The notes beneath the pieces were generated by a model. It made no database searches, had not been told where the DNA came from, and saw nothing but the letters and a program-made list of their open reading frames with translations. Below, in pieces: positions 8,624 through 16,565 of a DNA stretch of 64,000 nucleotides (its first letter is position 1; each line of letters opens with the position of its first letter). Origin of the DNA: Cesiribacteraceae bacterium YIM B00369 (lineage in GTDB: Bacteria > Bacteroidota > Bacteroidia > Cytophagales > Cyclobacteriaceae); NCBI GenBank assembly GCA_017948555.1, contig JAFMYY010000015.1:1-64000 (forward strand), given 5' to 3'. Both the position numbers and the translations under genes were made by a program.

Positions 8624-9400
8624 ATGAAAAAGCCGCAAAAAATTTTAATACCCGTCGACTTCTCCCCTGTGGCAGTAAATGCAGTACATTACACCAACAG
8701 CATTATGGAGGAGCAGCCGGCAGAGGTGGTCCTGGTATATGTAAATACCTATATCAATTCAAGGAATGAGATGGATATTATCCGTGAGTTCAGAGAGTTT
8801 GAAGCGGAGGCCCTCAGAGATGTAAGCTTTTATTATGAATTCAAAATATTAAATGGCAATCTGCTTACCGAACTTGTAAATGAAAGCAAAAGGCAGAATG
8901 CAGATTTTGTAATAACAGGCACCAAAGGAAAAAGAGCAACAGGGCTCTCACTGGCTGCAGCCCTTATCCGCTCAGTATACTGCCCTGTAATTGTGGTTCC
9001 GGAGCATTTCAGAAAACGCCCCGTCTGCAATATTGCCTTTGCAAATGATTACCGCCCCATCTCCGATTCAGAAGCTATAAAACCACTTTGGGAATTTGCA
9101 CTGGATTTTAAAGCCAAAGTACACCTGTTTCACGTGAATCAGAGCAAACAGGAAGTGCTGGTACCTGCCGATGAAGCTGAAAGTACGCTGGAATATTACC
9201 TCCAGAGCCTCGACCATGAATGGGTGTACCTGTCCGGCGACAATGTGGAAAGCACCATCAACAATTTTATTAAAGAAAATAAAATTGATATGCTGGCGAT
9301 CCTCTCCAGGGACCATGGCAATAACCAGCTGAAATCTGAGGGTCGCCTGATTGCCCAACTCACTGCCCATGCAGAAATTCCAATTCTTGCACTCTGCTAA
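8624..9400 (+). CDS. Universal stress protein, tandem UspA domains
   Basis: 258 residues from the ATG at 8624. The first UspA domain (about residues 1-135) starts KKPQKILIPVDFSPVAVNAVHY and ends with a nucleotide-binding-like GTKGKRATGLSLAAALIRSVYCPVIVVP segment (two parts joined here; G-rich loop then SVYCPVIVVP). The second domain (about 140-258) is degenerate. UspA proteins bind ATP or act as stress-response adaptors; no enzymatic function can be assigned. It lies 12 bp before the dicarboxylate transporter gene and is likely co-transcribed with it under the putative Crp/Fnr-type site. In this phylum such proteins often accompany anaerobic genes. Confidence 0.88.
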   Translation: MKKPQKILIPVDFSPVAVNAVHYTNSIMEEQPAEVVLVYVNTYINSRNEMDIIREFREFEAEALRDVSFYYEFKILNGNLLTELVNESKRQNADFVITGTKGKRATGLSLAAALIRSVYCPVIVVPEHFRKRPVCNIAFANDYRPISDSEAIKPLWEFALDFKAKVHLFHVNQSKQEVLVPADEAESTLEYYLQSLDHEWVYLSGDNVESTINNFIKENKIDMLAILSRDHGNNQLKSEGRLIAQLTAHAEIPILALC

Positions 9401-9412
9401 AAACCTGCAACC

Positions 9413-10897
9413 ATGTTACAATTAATCTCTTTCAACTACTGGCACCGAAGGTTTAACTACATCAGCAAAACCTTTACCGGTCATACTAATGTGGTTAAAA
9501 CCATCGGTTGCCTTATTATTCCGCTCATTGTTATTTCAATACCAAAGGAACTGATTCCGCTCGATGGCCTTACGGTGGTACACCACAGAGCCATGTTTAT
9601 CTTTACACTGGCTGCCATATTCTGGATATTTGAGCCAATACCTGTTTTTGCCACCTCTATGCTGGTCATCTTTCTGGAATTAATTCTGCTGTCAGACAGC
9701 GGAGTAGTGTATGCCATTGCCGGTAAAGATGAAAGCTCCTTCGGCACCCTTATGACCTACCAGGAAATTATGGCTACCATGGCATCCCCGATCATTATAC
9801 TTTTTCTGGGAGGCTTTTTCCTTGCCATGGCAGCCACTAAATACCAGCTCGACCAGAAAATGGCACAGATGTTCATTAAACCATTCGGCACTAATCCGCG
9901 CATGGTTATGCTGGGCATCATGACAATTACTGCTGTTTTTTCCATGTTTATGAGCAATACCGCCACCACAGCCATGATGCTTTCCATTTTAATTCCGGTA
10001 CTCAGGTCGCTGGATGCAAATGACAAAGGAAAGATTGGCTTTGCCCTGAGCATACCTATAGCAGCTAACCTTGGGGGAATAGGAACTCCTATAGGAACAC
10101 CTCCAAATGCCATTGCCCTGAAATATCTTTCTGCCGAACACGATATTACCTTTGGCAAATGGATGCTCATGGGCGTACCCTATGTAATTATAATGATTCT
10201 GATCGCCTGGTTTATCCTCTCCCGCATGTTCCCTGCTTCAACCAAAAGCCTGGAGCTGAAAATTAAAGCAGGTCCGGATTATGGTTATAAACCACTTATT
10301 GTATATGCAACCTTCTGTGTAACTGTTTTTCTGTGGTTAACCGATTTTATCCATGGAATGAACTCCTATGTGGTAGCCATGCTTCCTATTATTGTTTTCC
10401 TCTGCCTGAATATTATTAAAAAGGAAGACCTTAAGCATATTAACTGGGATGTTTTGTGGCTCGTGGCCGGAGGTATTGCCCTGGGAATGTCCTTAACCAA
10501 AACAGGACTGGCCGATGTGTTCGTGAGCAATATTCCTTTTTCTTCCTTCTCTGCCACCATTATATTTCTCGTGGCGGGAGGACTGAGCCTCCTTATTGCC
10601 AACTTTATGTCGCACACGGCTACTGCTAACCTGCTTATCCCGATTATAGCGGTAATTGGCAGTTCTGTACCTGCCCTGGAAAAGGTCGGAGGCGGGGCAA
10701 TGCTCATACTGGCTGCAACCTTTGCCATGTCGCTTGCCATGTGCCTGCCCATCAGTACACCACCAAATGCGCTGGCATACGGCACCGGCCTTATTACTAC
10801 AAAAGATCTGACCAGAACAGGTTTAATTATTGGCATAATCGGATTTGTACTGGCCTTTGCATTTCTCTTTCTTAACCATTACCTGGGGCTAATTTAG
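9413..10897 (+). CDS. DASS/SLC13 family C4-dicarboxylate transporter
   Basis: 494 residues with about 11-12 membrane helices. Two SNT-like signature motifs of the divalent anion:sodium symporter family are visible: FMSNTATTAMM in the first half and FMSHTATANLL in the second. The two re-entrant loops GTPIGTPPNAIAL and ISTPPNALAYG also match. The family moves succinate, fumarate, malate or citrate, either with sodium or by exchange. Sited downstream of a stress protein and upstream of a porin and PEP carboxykinase, it may carry out succinate efflux/fumarate uptake during fermentation, but direction and substrate are inferred. The second motif has SHT in place of SNT. Confidence 0.9.
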   Translation: MLQLISFNYWHRRFNYISKTFTGHTNVVKTIGCLIIPLIVISIPKELIPLDGLTVVHHRAMFIFTLAAIFWIFEPIPVFATSMLVIFLELILLSDSGVVYAIAGKDESSFGTLMTYQEIMATMASPIIILFLGGFFLAMAATKYQLDQKMAQMFIKPFGTNPRMVMLGIMTITAVFSMFMSNTATTAMMLSILIPVLRSLDANDKGKIGFALSIPIAANLGGIGTPIGTPPNAIALKYLSAEHDITFGKWMLMGVPYVIIMILIAWFILSRMFPASTKSLELKIKAGPDYGYKPLIVYATFCVTVFLWLTDFIHGMNSYVVAMLPIIVFLCLNIIKKEDLKHINWDVLWLVAGGIALGMSLTKTGLADVFVSNIPFSSFSATIIFLVAGGLSLLIANFMSHTATANLLIPIIAVIGSSVPALEKVGGGAMLILAATFAMSLAMCLPISTPPNALAYGTGLITTKDLTRTGLIIGIIGFVLAFAFLFLNHYLGLI

Positions 10898-10908
10898 CTT
10901 TCTAAATT

Positions 10909-11025
10909 AAGTAGTGTGACATATTTATTTTACGTTTAAATCTTTCCACTATTTAAGGTTTTTTCTATTAGAAACAGCTTATATGAGCTTTAATAACAAG
11001 TTTCCTCCTGAATGACAAATAGAGA
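10909..11025. repeat. End module of the dispersed palindromic repeat family
   Basis: Begins AAGTAGTGTGACATATTTATTTTACG and ends AACAAGTTTCCTCCTGAATGACAA in separate parts, closely matching 3714-3825. It lacks the second hairpin arm and so looks like a degraded copy. It separates the transporter gene from the porin gene. Confidence 0.7.
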
Positions 11026-11079
11026 TTATATTTAAATTAAATGTGTCCACCTACTGAAAGAAGCGTAAAAATTCAGCTA

Positions 11080-12417
11080 ATGAACCGTACCGGATTACAT
11101 ATTTCCGCATTACAGCATAAAATCAGTCCTTTGTTATTGATCCTCTGGCTTTTAAACGGCTTATCCGTCTATGCTCAGGAAGGGAATTCTCTTCCTGAAA
11201 AAAAAGAAGTTGCAAAGGAACAAAAGGAGGAGCTGATCAATATAAGCGGCAGTATGCAGTTCTGGTTACGGTATACTGATTTAAATCCCGGTTCGCAGCT
11301 CTTCAACAGGGAAAGATCGTCCGCCACTGACCTTACCATCCGCAGGTACCGCCTGAAATTCAGCGGCAGGGCGAATGATAATTTAAGATACACTTTAGAG
11401 TTCGGCAATAATGACCTTACCGCCTTTAATGCCGCAGGCAGCAGTCCGCACCTGCTGGATGCTTATGTGGATTACCAATTCAGCAAAAGCCTGGCCATAG
11501 GTGCCGGCAAGCAGTCATGGGCCGGTCCGGCACGCTATTCAGCACCCTCCACCACCCAGGCGCTGGCTTATGATATCGATTTTATAGCTGCCCCTTTTGT
11601 AAATGTGTACGACGATATTTTACGAAGAATGGGTGTGTATGCCCGTGGCGCCCGGGGCGGACTGGATTACCGGATTGTAGCTGCCAAACCAGCCTTTTAC
11701 GGAAACCGCAGCACAAAAACCATTGGCAGGGATGCCGGCTTTTCGAACCGGGAGCCTGATTTCCAGCTATCCGGCTATATCAAATACCAGTTTCTGGAAC
11801 ATGAATCTCAGCTGTCGCCCTATTCTCCGGGAACCTATATGGGCAAAAAGAACATCCTGAATATTGGCGCAGGGGCACTGCACCAGCCCAACACAACCTG
11901 GCAGCTGAACGGTAACGACACAGTATACAATACTGCCAGGTCTCTGGCAGCCGACCTGTTTTTCGAAAAGAAAATGGCTCAAAACAGGGGCCTGACCCTC
12001 TATCTTGCCTGGGTAAATCACCGGATGGGCAGGAACTTTATGCGGTATATGGGGGCTAACAACCCTTCCACCGCTGCATCGCCCGGGGAGTATGTAAATG
12101 GTAAAGGCAACAATGCCCCTATTGTAGGAACCGGCCACATCTGGTATATCCAGGCAGCTTATATCAGGCCGGCTGACAGGGAAAACCAGACACAGCTCCA
12201 GCCTTATGCCTCCATGGAATACAGCAGGTTTCAGGCCCTGAACGGGCCTGCCGTCATCTGTAATGCAGGCTTCCACTATTATATGAATGGCCACCGGTCT
12301 AAACTAACCTTTGGTTACCAGAACCGGCCGGTATTTAAACAGGTGGAATACTTAGTACAGGAAGCAAGCCGAAAAAACATGCTGGTACTCCAGTACCAGA
12401 TCCTGTTTGGAGGGTAA
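11080..12417 (+). CDS. Outer-membrane porin-like beta-barrel (phosphate-selective porin type)
   Basis: About 445 residues with a signal peptide (hydrophobic LLLILWLLNGLSVYAQ) and alternating beta-strand sequence ending in a phenylalanine-containing strand (LQYQILFGG). The segment GSMQFWLRYTDLNP followed by LTIRRYRLKFSGRANDNLRYTLEFG resembles porins of the OprP/OprO group. The barrel probably lets anionic metabolites cross the outer membrane; with a C4-dicarboxylate transporter before it and pckA after it, an organic acid role is plausible but unproven. An alternative in-frame ATG at 11041 would lengthen the N-terminus by 13 residues; 11080 leaves a conventional signal peptide. Confidence 0.75.
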   Translation: MNRTGLHISALQHKISPLLLILWLLNGLSVYAQEGNSLPEKKEVAKEQKEELINISGSMQFWLRYTDLNPGSQLFNRERSSATDLTIRRYRLKFSGRANDNLRYTLEFGNNDLTAFNAAGSSPHLLDAYVDYQFSKSLAIGAGKQSWAGPARYSAPSTTQALAYDIDFIAAPFVNVYDDILRRMGVYARGARGGLDYRIVAAKPAFYGNRSTKTIGRDAGFSNREPDFQLSGYIKYQFLEHESQLSPYSPGTYMGKKNILNIGAGALHQPNTTWQLNGNDTVYNTARSLAADLFFEKKMAQNRGLTLYLAWVNHRMGRNFMRYMGANNPSTAASPGEYVNGKGNNAPIVGTGHIWYIQAAYIRPADRENQTQLQPYASMEYSRFQALNGPAVICNAGFHYYMNGHRSKLTFGYQNRPVFKQVEYLVQEASRKNMLVLQYQILFGG

Positions 12418-12497
12418 AAGCCGCAAAAGGCTATTTACGCTCCCTTTTCCCGCAGTCAGCTATTTTTTCTGAAAAAAAATTTAAGCACTTGTCAATC

Positions 12498-14123
12498 ATG
12501 AGAAAGTCAAATCTTCAATCTATTTTCCAGGGCCTCTCCTCTCTGGGGCTCTCCAATGCCAAAGGGGTAATGTGGAATCTTACTCCTGCTGAGTTAGTGG
12601 CCGAGGCCATAAAGAACGGCGAAGGCCTGTTAACTGACACAGGTGCCTTCATGTGCGATACCGGAAAATTTACCGGCCGCTCCCCTAAAGACCGCTACAT
12701 TGTAACCGATAAGCTTACGAGGGACAAAGTCTGGTGGGGCGATATAAACATTGCTTACGATGAGGAGCATTTTAACAAGCTCTGCAATAAGGTAATTGCC
12801 AGCCTTACGTATAAAAAGCTTTACATGCGCGATGCTTATGCAGGGGCAGATAAGGACCACAGCTTAAAAGTACCCATTATTGATACTCAGGCCTGGCACA
12901 ACCTTTTCTGCTATAATATGTTCATCCGTCCGGAACAGGAAGAGCTGAAAACCTTCAGCCCCGACTTTACCATTATAGCGGTTCCGGAATTTGAGGCAGA
13001 TCCTGCAGCTGATGGCTTACGGGCAAAGAATTTTGCCATTATCAATTTCAGCAAACGCATTATTCTTGTAGGTGGCACAGGCTATGCCGGGGAAACCAAA
13101 AAAGGCATATTCAGTGTGCTCAACTTTCTGCTTCCGGAGCAAAAGCACGTCCTCTCCATGCACTGCAGCGCAAATATGGGCAAAGATGGTGATACCGCTA
13201 TTTTCTTCGGTCTTTCCGGCACCGGAAAAACCACTCTTTCGGCCGATCCTGAAAGAAGGCTGATAGGCGACGATGAACATGGCTGGACAGAAAAAGGGAT
13301 CTTTAATTTTGAAGGAGGCTGCTACGCCAAGGTAATCAACCTTGATGAGCAAAATGAACCACAGATTTACAGCGCCATTAAATTTGGTGCCATACTGGAA
13401 AACACCCGCTTTATACCAGGTACCAGTACTGTGGATTATACTAACAGCCAGGTAACCGAAAACACGCGGGTGTCGTACCCGCTGCATTACATTCCGGGGG
13501 CTGTAATTCCTTCGGTGGGAGATCATCCCAAAAACATCTTTTTCCTTACCTGCGATGCTTATGGTGTGCTGCCCCCGGTTTCGAAGTTAACGGAAAGCCA
13601 GGCGATGTACCATTTTATATCAGGATACACCGCTAAGGTAGCCGGAACCGAAGTTGGAGTAACAGAACCGGCCAGTATATTTTCTGCCTGTTTCGGAGCA
13701 CCTTTCATGCCCCTGCACCCTGCCAGGTACGCCGGACTGCTGGGCGAAAAGATCAGGAAACATAAGGTGAATATATGGCTGATCAATACCGGCTGGACGG
13801 GAGGATCCTATGGCACCGGAAAACGGATAAGCCTGAAATACACCCGCCGGATGATATCAGCTGCGCTGCGTGGTGAGCTGGACGGGGTGGAATATGGAAA
13901 ACTGCCGGTTTTCAATCTTCAGTTTCCGCTCAGCTGCCCGGGAGTACCGGCCGCAATACTTGATCCGGCAGCAGGCTGGCAGGACAGGGAGCTGTATGAT
14001 CTTACGCTGGAAAAACTGGCAAAATCCTTTATAAAGAATTTTAACAGGTTTAAAGATTATGCCGGGGAAAGCATTATGGCCGGCTCTCCTGAGCTCCCCG
14101 CCGATGATTTGATCGCATTGTAG
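12498..14123 (+). CDS. pckA: ATP-dependent phosphoenolpyruvate carboxykinase
   Basis: 541 residues, the usual length. It interconverts oxaloacetate plus ATP with phosphoenolpyruvate, CO2 and ADP. Motifs seen are TGRSPKDRY for substrate binding (about residue 61), the P-loop GLSGTGKTTLSAD (about 238) and GDDEHGW for metal binding (about 257). It works in gluconeogenesis and, in fermenting Bacteroidota, in CO2-fixing production of oxaloacetate for succinate. The frame extends three codons upstream to TTG at 12489, but the ATG at 12498 is preferred. No clear promoter was seen; a strong terminator follows. Confidence 0.97.
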   Translation: MRKSNLQSIFQGLSSLGLSNAKGVMWNLTPAELVAEAIKNGEGLLTDTGAFMCDTGKFTGRSPKDRYIVTDKLTRDKVWWGDINIAYDEEHFNKLCNKVIASLTYKKLYMRDAYAGADKDHSLKVPIIDTQAWHNLFCYNMFIRPEQEELKTFSPDFTIIAVPEFEADPAADGLRAKNFAIINFSKRIILVGGTGYAGETKKGIFSVLNFLLPEQKHVLSMHCSANMGKDGDTAIFFGLSGTGKTTLSADPERRLIGDDEHGWTEKGIFNFEGGCYAKVINLDEQNEPQIYSAIKFGAILENTRFIPGTSTVDYTNSQVTENTRVSYPLHYIPGAVIPSVGDHPKNIFFLTCDAYGVLPPVSKLTESQAMYHFISGYTAKVAGTEVGVTEPASIFSACFGAPFMPLHPARYAGLLGEKIRKHKVNIWLINTGWTGGSYGTGKRISLKYTRRMISAALRGELDGVEYGKLPVFNLQFPLSCPGVPAAILDPAAGWQDRELYDLTLEKLAKSFIKNFNRFKDYAGESIMAGSPELPADDLIAL

Positions 14124-14142
14124 AGGGTTTCATGAGCATATT

Positions 14143-14171
14143 AAAACCGGCAGGATTTTCCTGCCGGTTTT
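14143..14171 (+). terminator. Intrinsic terminator after pckA
   Basis: A 13-bp perfect stem (14143-14155 with 14159-14171, AAAACCGGCAGGA) with a three-base loop, followed by a T-run. It ends the pckA transcript. Confidence 0.92.
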
Positions 14172-14397
14172 TTTACATCCACCTCCTGCCAACAACCGCA
14201 ACATCTCCCTTTTCTCCTCCAACCACAGCCAGTTAGCTGAGGAATAACAGGCTCCGTAAGCTGCACATGATCACAACCTTACAGCACCATTATGAATGTT
14301 TATATTATCATCAGTCCACGAAAAAAAATAAAAAGAAGAAGTAATAAATCGGCTTAAACAACACAAAAACCCGCCGATGAATTTTAAATTAAAGTGG

Positions 14398-14405
14398 TAC
14401 CTTTG
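14398..14405 (+). promoter_or_regulatory. -7 promoter element for the histidine kinase
   Basis: TACCTTTG matches TAnnTTTG. It lies 77 nt before the ATG at 14483 and 50 nt before an alternative GTG at 14456. No -33 box was found. The rest of the 14,172-14,455 gap shows nothing else. Confidence 0.5.
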
Positions 14406-14482
14406 TTTTACCAGCTGGCAATTACCTTAAACCAATCCGGTTATACAGCAAGTCAGTGTATTTTAAAGTGGTAAATGTGGTT

Positions 14483-16198
14483 ATGTTGGAAGGTGAAAAT
14501 TCAAAATTTCCGGAGCTAAAAAAATATGGACGTTTTCTTTTAGAAAATTGTCTGGAAGATGCTACAGCACAAAACCTTTCCACTTCAAGAGAAGTAAAGC
14601 TCCCGCTGCTCAGTTTATTTTCGCACCTTAACGAAGAACAGCTACACCAGTTTAATAAAGGCATTATTAAGGAATATTTTACCCATTTAGCCTCCGGAAA
14701 CCCCCTCTGCAAATCCAGAGAAAATATTATTAAATGGAGGGAGGGCACCCATCCTGTTATTGGTAAAGACAGTGTACAGATCGCAGATGTAAACCTTTTA
14801 CACCATACAAGAAAAAAACTTCTGCTCGACTTTATCCCCTGCTACACAAACGATGCCGGCACAGTATTAGCCATTGCCAGGGAAATTGAAATTTTATTTG
14901 CTCAGCTCGACCAGCTGGCTGTTCAGTCCTACCTCGATATAAGAAAAGAAGAAGAAGCCATTTATACTAATGAGCTTCGGGAATCGAATAAAAAACTGAT
15001 GGAGCAGGTTTCCATCAGGAAGGAAACAGAAGAAAAACTGGCAAAAACCAATGCTGAACTGGAAGCACGTGTAAACGAGCGCACCAGGAAACTCAGGAAC
15101 AGCGAAATGCAGATGAGGTTAATCACCGATTCCCTGCCGGTGCTTATTACTTATATGGACGCTGAAGAAAGGTACCGGTTTATCAATAAAGCTTATGAGG
15201 ACTGGTTCAAGCTTCCCCGCCACTCAATATACGGTAAAAAGCTGGAAGATATCATCGGAGCCGATGCTTATGATAAAGTAAAACCTACTGTAAAGCGGGT
15301 TTTAAGTGGTGAAACCGTTTATATCGAAACCCTGCTGGATTACAGGAGCATCGGCAAAAAACATGTTTCTGTTTATTACATTCCCCATATAATACAGGGA
15401 AAAACCGAAGGGTACTTTGCCCTGATCACGGATATTTCAGAACATAAAAGTGCACAGGAGCGGCTCCTTCAGACGGAAGGGGATCTCAGAAAAAGGAATG
15501 AGGAGCTGGAACGCATCAATAACGACCTGGATAATTTTATCTATACTGCCTCTCATGACCTTAAAAGCCCGGTGGTAAATCTGCAGGGACTCACCCGGAT
15601 TATCAGGCAAAAACTGAGCGGGGAACTTGGCCCTGAAAACATGGAGCTCCTCAACATGGTCGATAAATCGGTAAACAAACTCAGGAACACCATAAGTGAG
15701 CTGACGGAAATTGCTAAGGTACAGAAAGACCTTGAGCAGGATGCGGAAAAGGTATGTTTTAGAGAAATAGCCGAAGATGTAAAAGAGGACATTAATGGTA
15801 TGATTGCTGAGTCGGGAGCCATTGTAAGCGAAGAATGGCTGGTACCTGAAATTTTTTACCCCCGGAATAACCTCCGGAGTATTCTTTATAATCTGCTCAG
15901 CAATGCTGTTAAATACCGCAGTCCCGACAGGCAGGCAAAAATTTGTATATCAAGCTTTATTGAAAAAGGCTATATTGTACTTAAGGTGGAAGATAACGGG
16001 CTCGGCATCAGCCTGCAGCAACAGCCTAAGTTATTCAGCATGTTTAAAAGATTCCATGCCCATGTGGAGGGAACAGGAATTGGCCTCTACATCATCAAAA
16101 GAATTGTGGAAAACAGGGGCGGACAAATTAAGGTGGAAAGTGACCCTACCTCCGGCAGCATTTTCAAAGTCTATCTCCGGAAAGCCGGCTCAGAATAA
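14483..16198 (+). CDS. PAS-domain sensor histidine kinase
   Basis: 571 residues from the ATG at 14483, with no membrane segment, so probably cytoplasmic. In order: a helical N-terminal region of about 150 residues resembling a histidine-kinase sensory helical bundle, a coiled coil (about 150-210), a PAS domain (about 210-325), a second short coiled coil, a HisKA domain with the phospho-acceptor histidine in YTASHDLKSP, and a HATPase domain with NLLSNAVKYR, VEDNGLGIS and GTGIGLYIIK boxes. It is an orphan: no response regulator adjoins it, and the nearest receiver in the window is more than 30 kb away. The 3' end converges on the fbp gene through a nested palindrome. Confidence 0.93.
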   Translation: MLEGENSKFPELKKYGRFLLENCLEDATAQNLSTSREVKLPLLSLFSHLNEEQLHQFNKGIIKEYFTHLASGNPLCKSRENIIKWREGTHPVIGKDSVQIADVNLLHHTRKKLLLDFIPCYTNDAGTVLAIAREIEILFAQLDQLAVQSYLDIRKEEEAIYTNELRESNKKLMEQVSIRKETEEKLAKTNAELEARVNERTRKLRNSEMQMRLITDSLPVLITYMDAEERYRFINKAYEDWFKLPRHSIYGKKLEDIIGADAYDKVKPTVKRVLSGETVYIETLLDYRSIGKKHVSVYYIPHIIQGKTEGYFALITDISEHKSAQERLLQTEGDLRKRNEELERINNDLDNFIYTASHDLKSPVVNLQGLTRIIRQKLSGELGPENMELLNMVDKSVNKLRNTISELTEIAKVQKDLEQDAEKVCFREIAEDVKEDINGMIAESGAIVSEEWLVPEIFYPRNNLRSILYNLLSNAVKYRSPDRQAKICISSFIEKGYIVLKVEDNGLGISLQQQPKLFSMFKRFHAHVEGTGIGLYIIKRIVENRGGQIKVESDPTSGSIFKVYLRKAGSE

Positions 16199-16209
16199 AG
16201 CTGACAGGT

Positions 16210-16527
16210 GGTTCACGCAAAGGGCGCTGAGTTTTTTTTCGCAAAGGGCACAAAGGGTTTTGTTTTCCTTTTGGAAATTTCAGCTATAAAAAAAATAAGT
16301 AGCCGGACAGAATTGTTTTACTCACCAAAAGCTTCATTGTCATTCCGACGCCAGGCGGCAGCCGCGCTGAGGAATCCTTCCAGATTTCAACTCCCGGGCG
16401 GCTTCAAACGACAAAAGATCCCTCCTTGCGTCGGGATGACAAGGCTGGCTTTTGTTCTTTAAAACAAATATGTCCCCTTACTTCTTAGCGAACTTTGCGA
16501 AGAAACTTTGCGCCCTTTGCGTGAACC
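16210..16527. repeat. Nested inverted repeats between convergent genes
   Basis: Outer arms are a perfect 18-bp inverted repeat (16210-16227 GGTTCACGCAAAGGGCGC and 16510-16527). Further in, the CGCAAAGGGCACAAAGG-like tract repeats the theme. Inside lies a full copy of the TGTCATTCCGAC...GTCGGGATGACA palindrome (arms about 16339-16350 and 16430-16441). The end module (complement of AAGTA...GACATATTTGTTTTAAA) follows at about 16,455-16,490. The block fills the gap between the histidine kinase and fbp 3' ends and could terminate both transcripts. Confidence 0.82.
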
Positions 16528-16565
16528 CAATCCCCCCCCCTGTAGAACAAAAATCAGCATCACCT

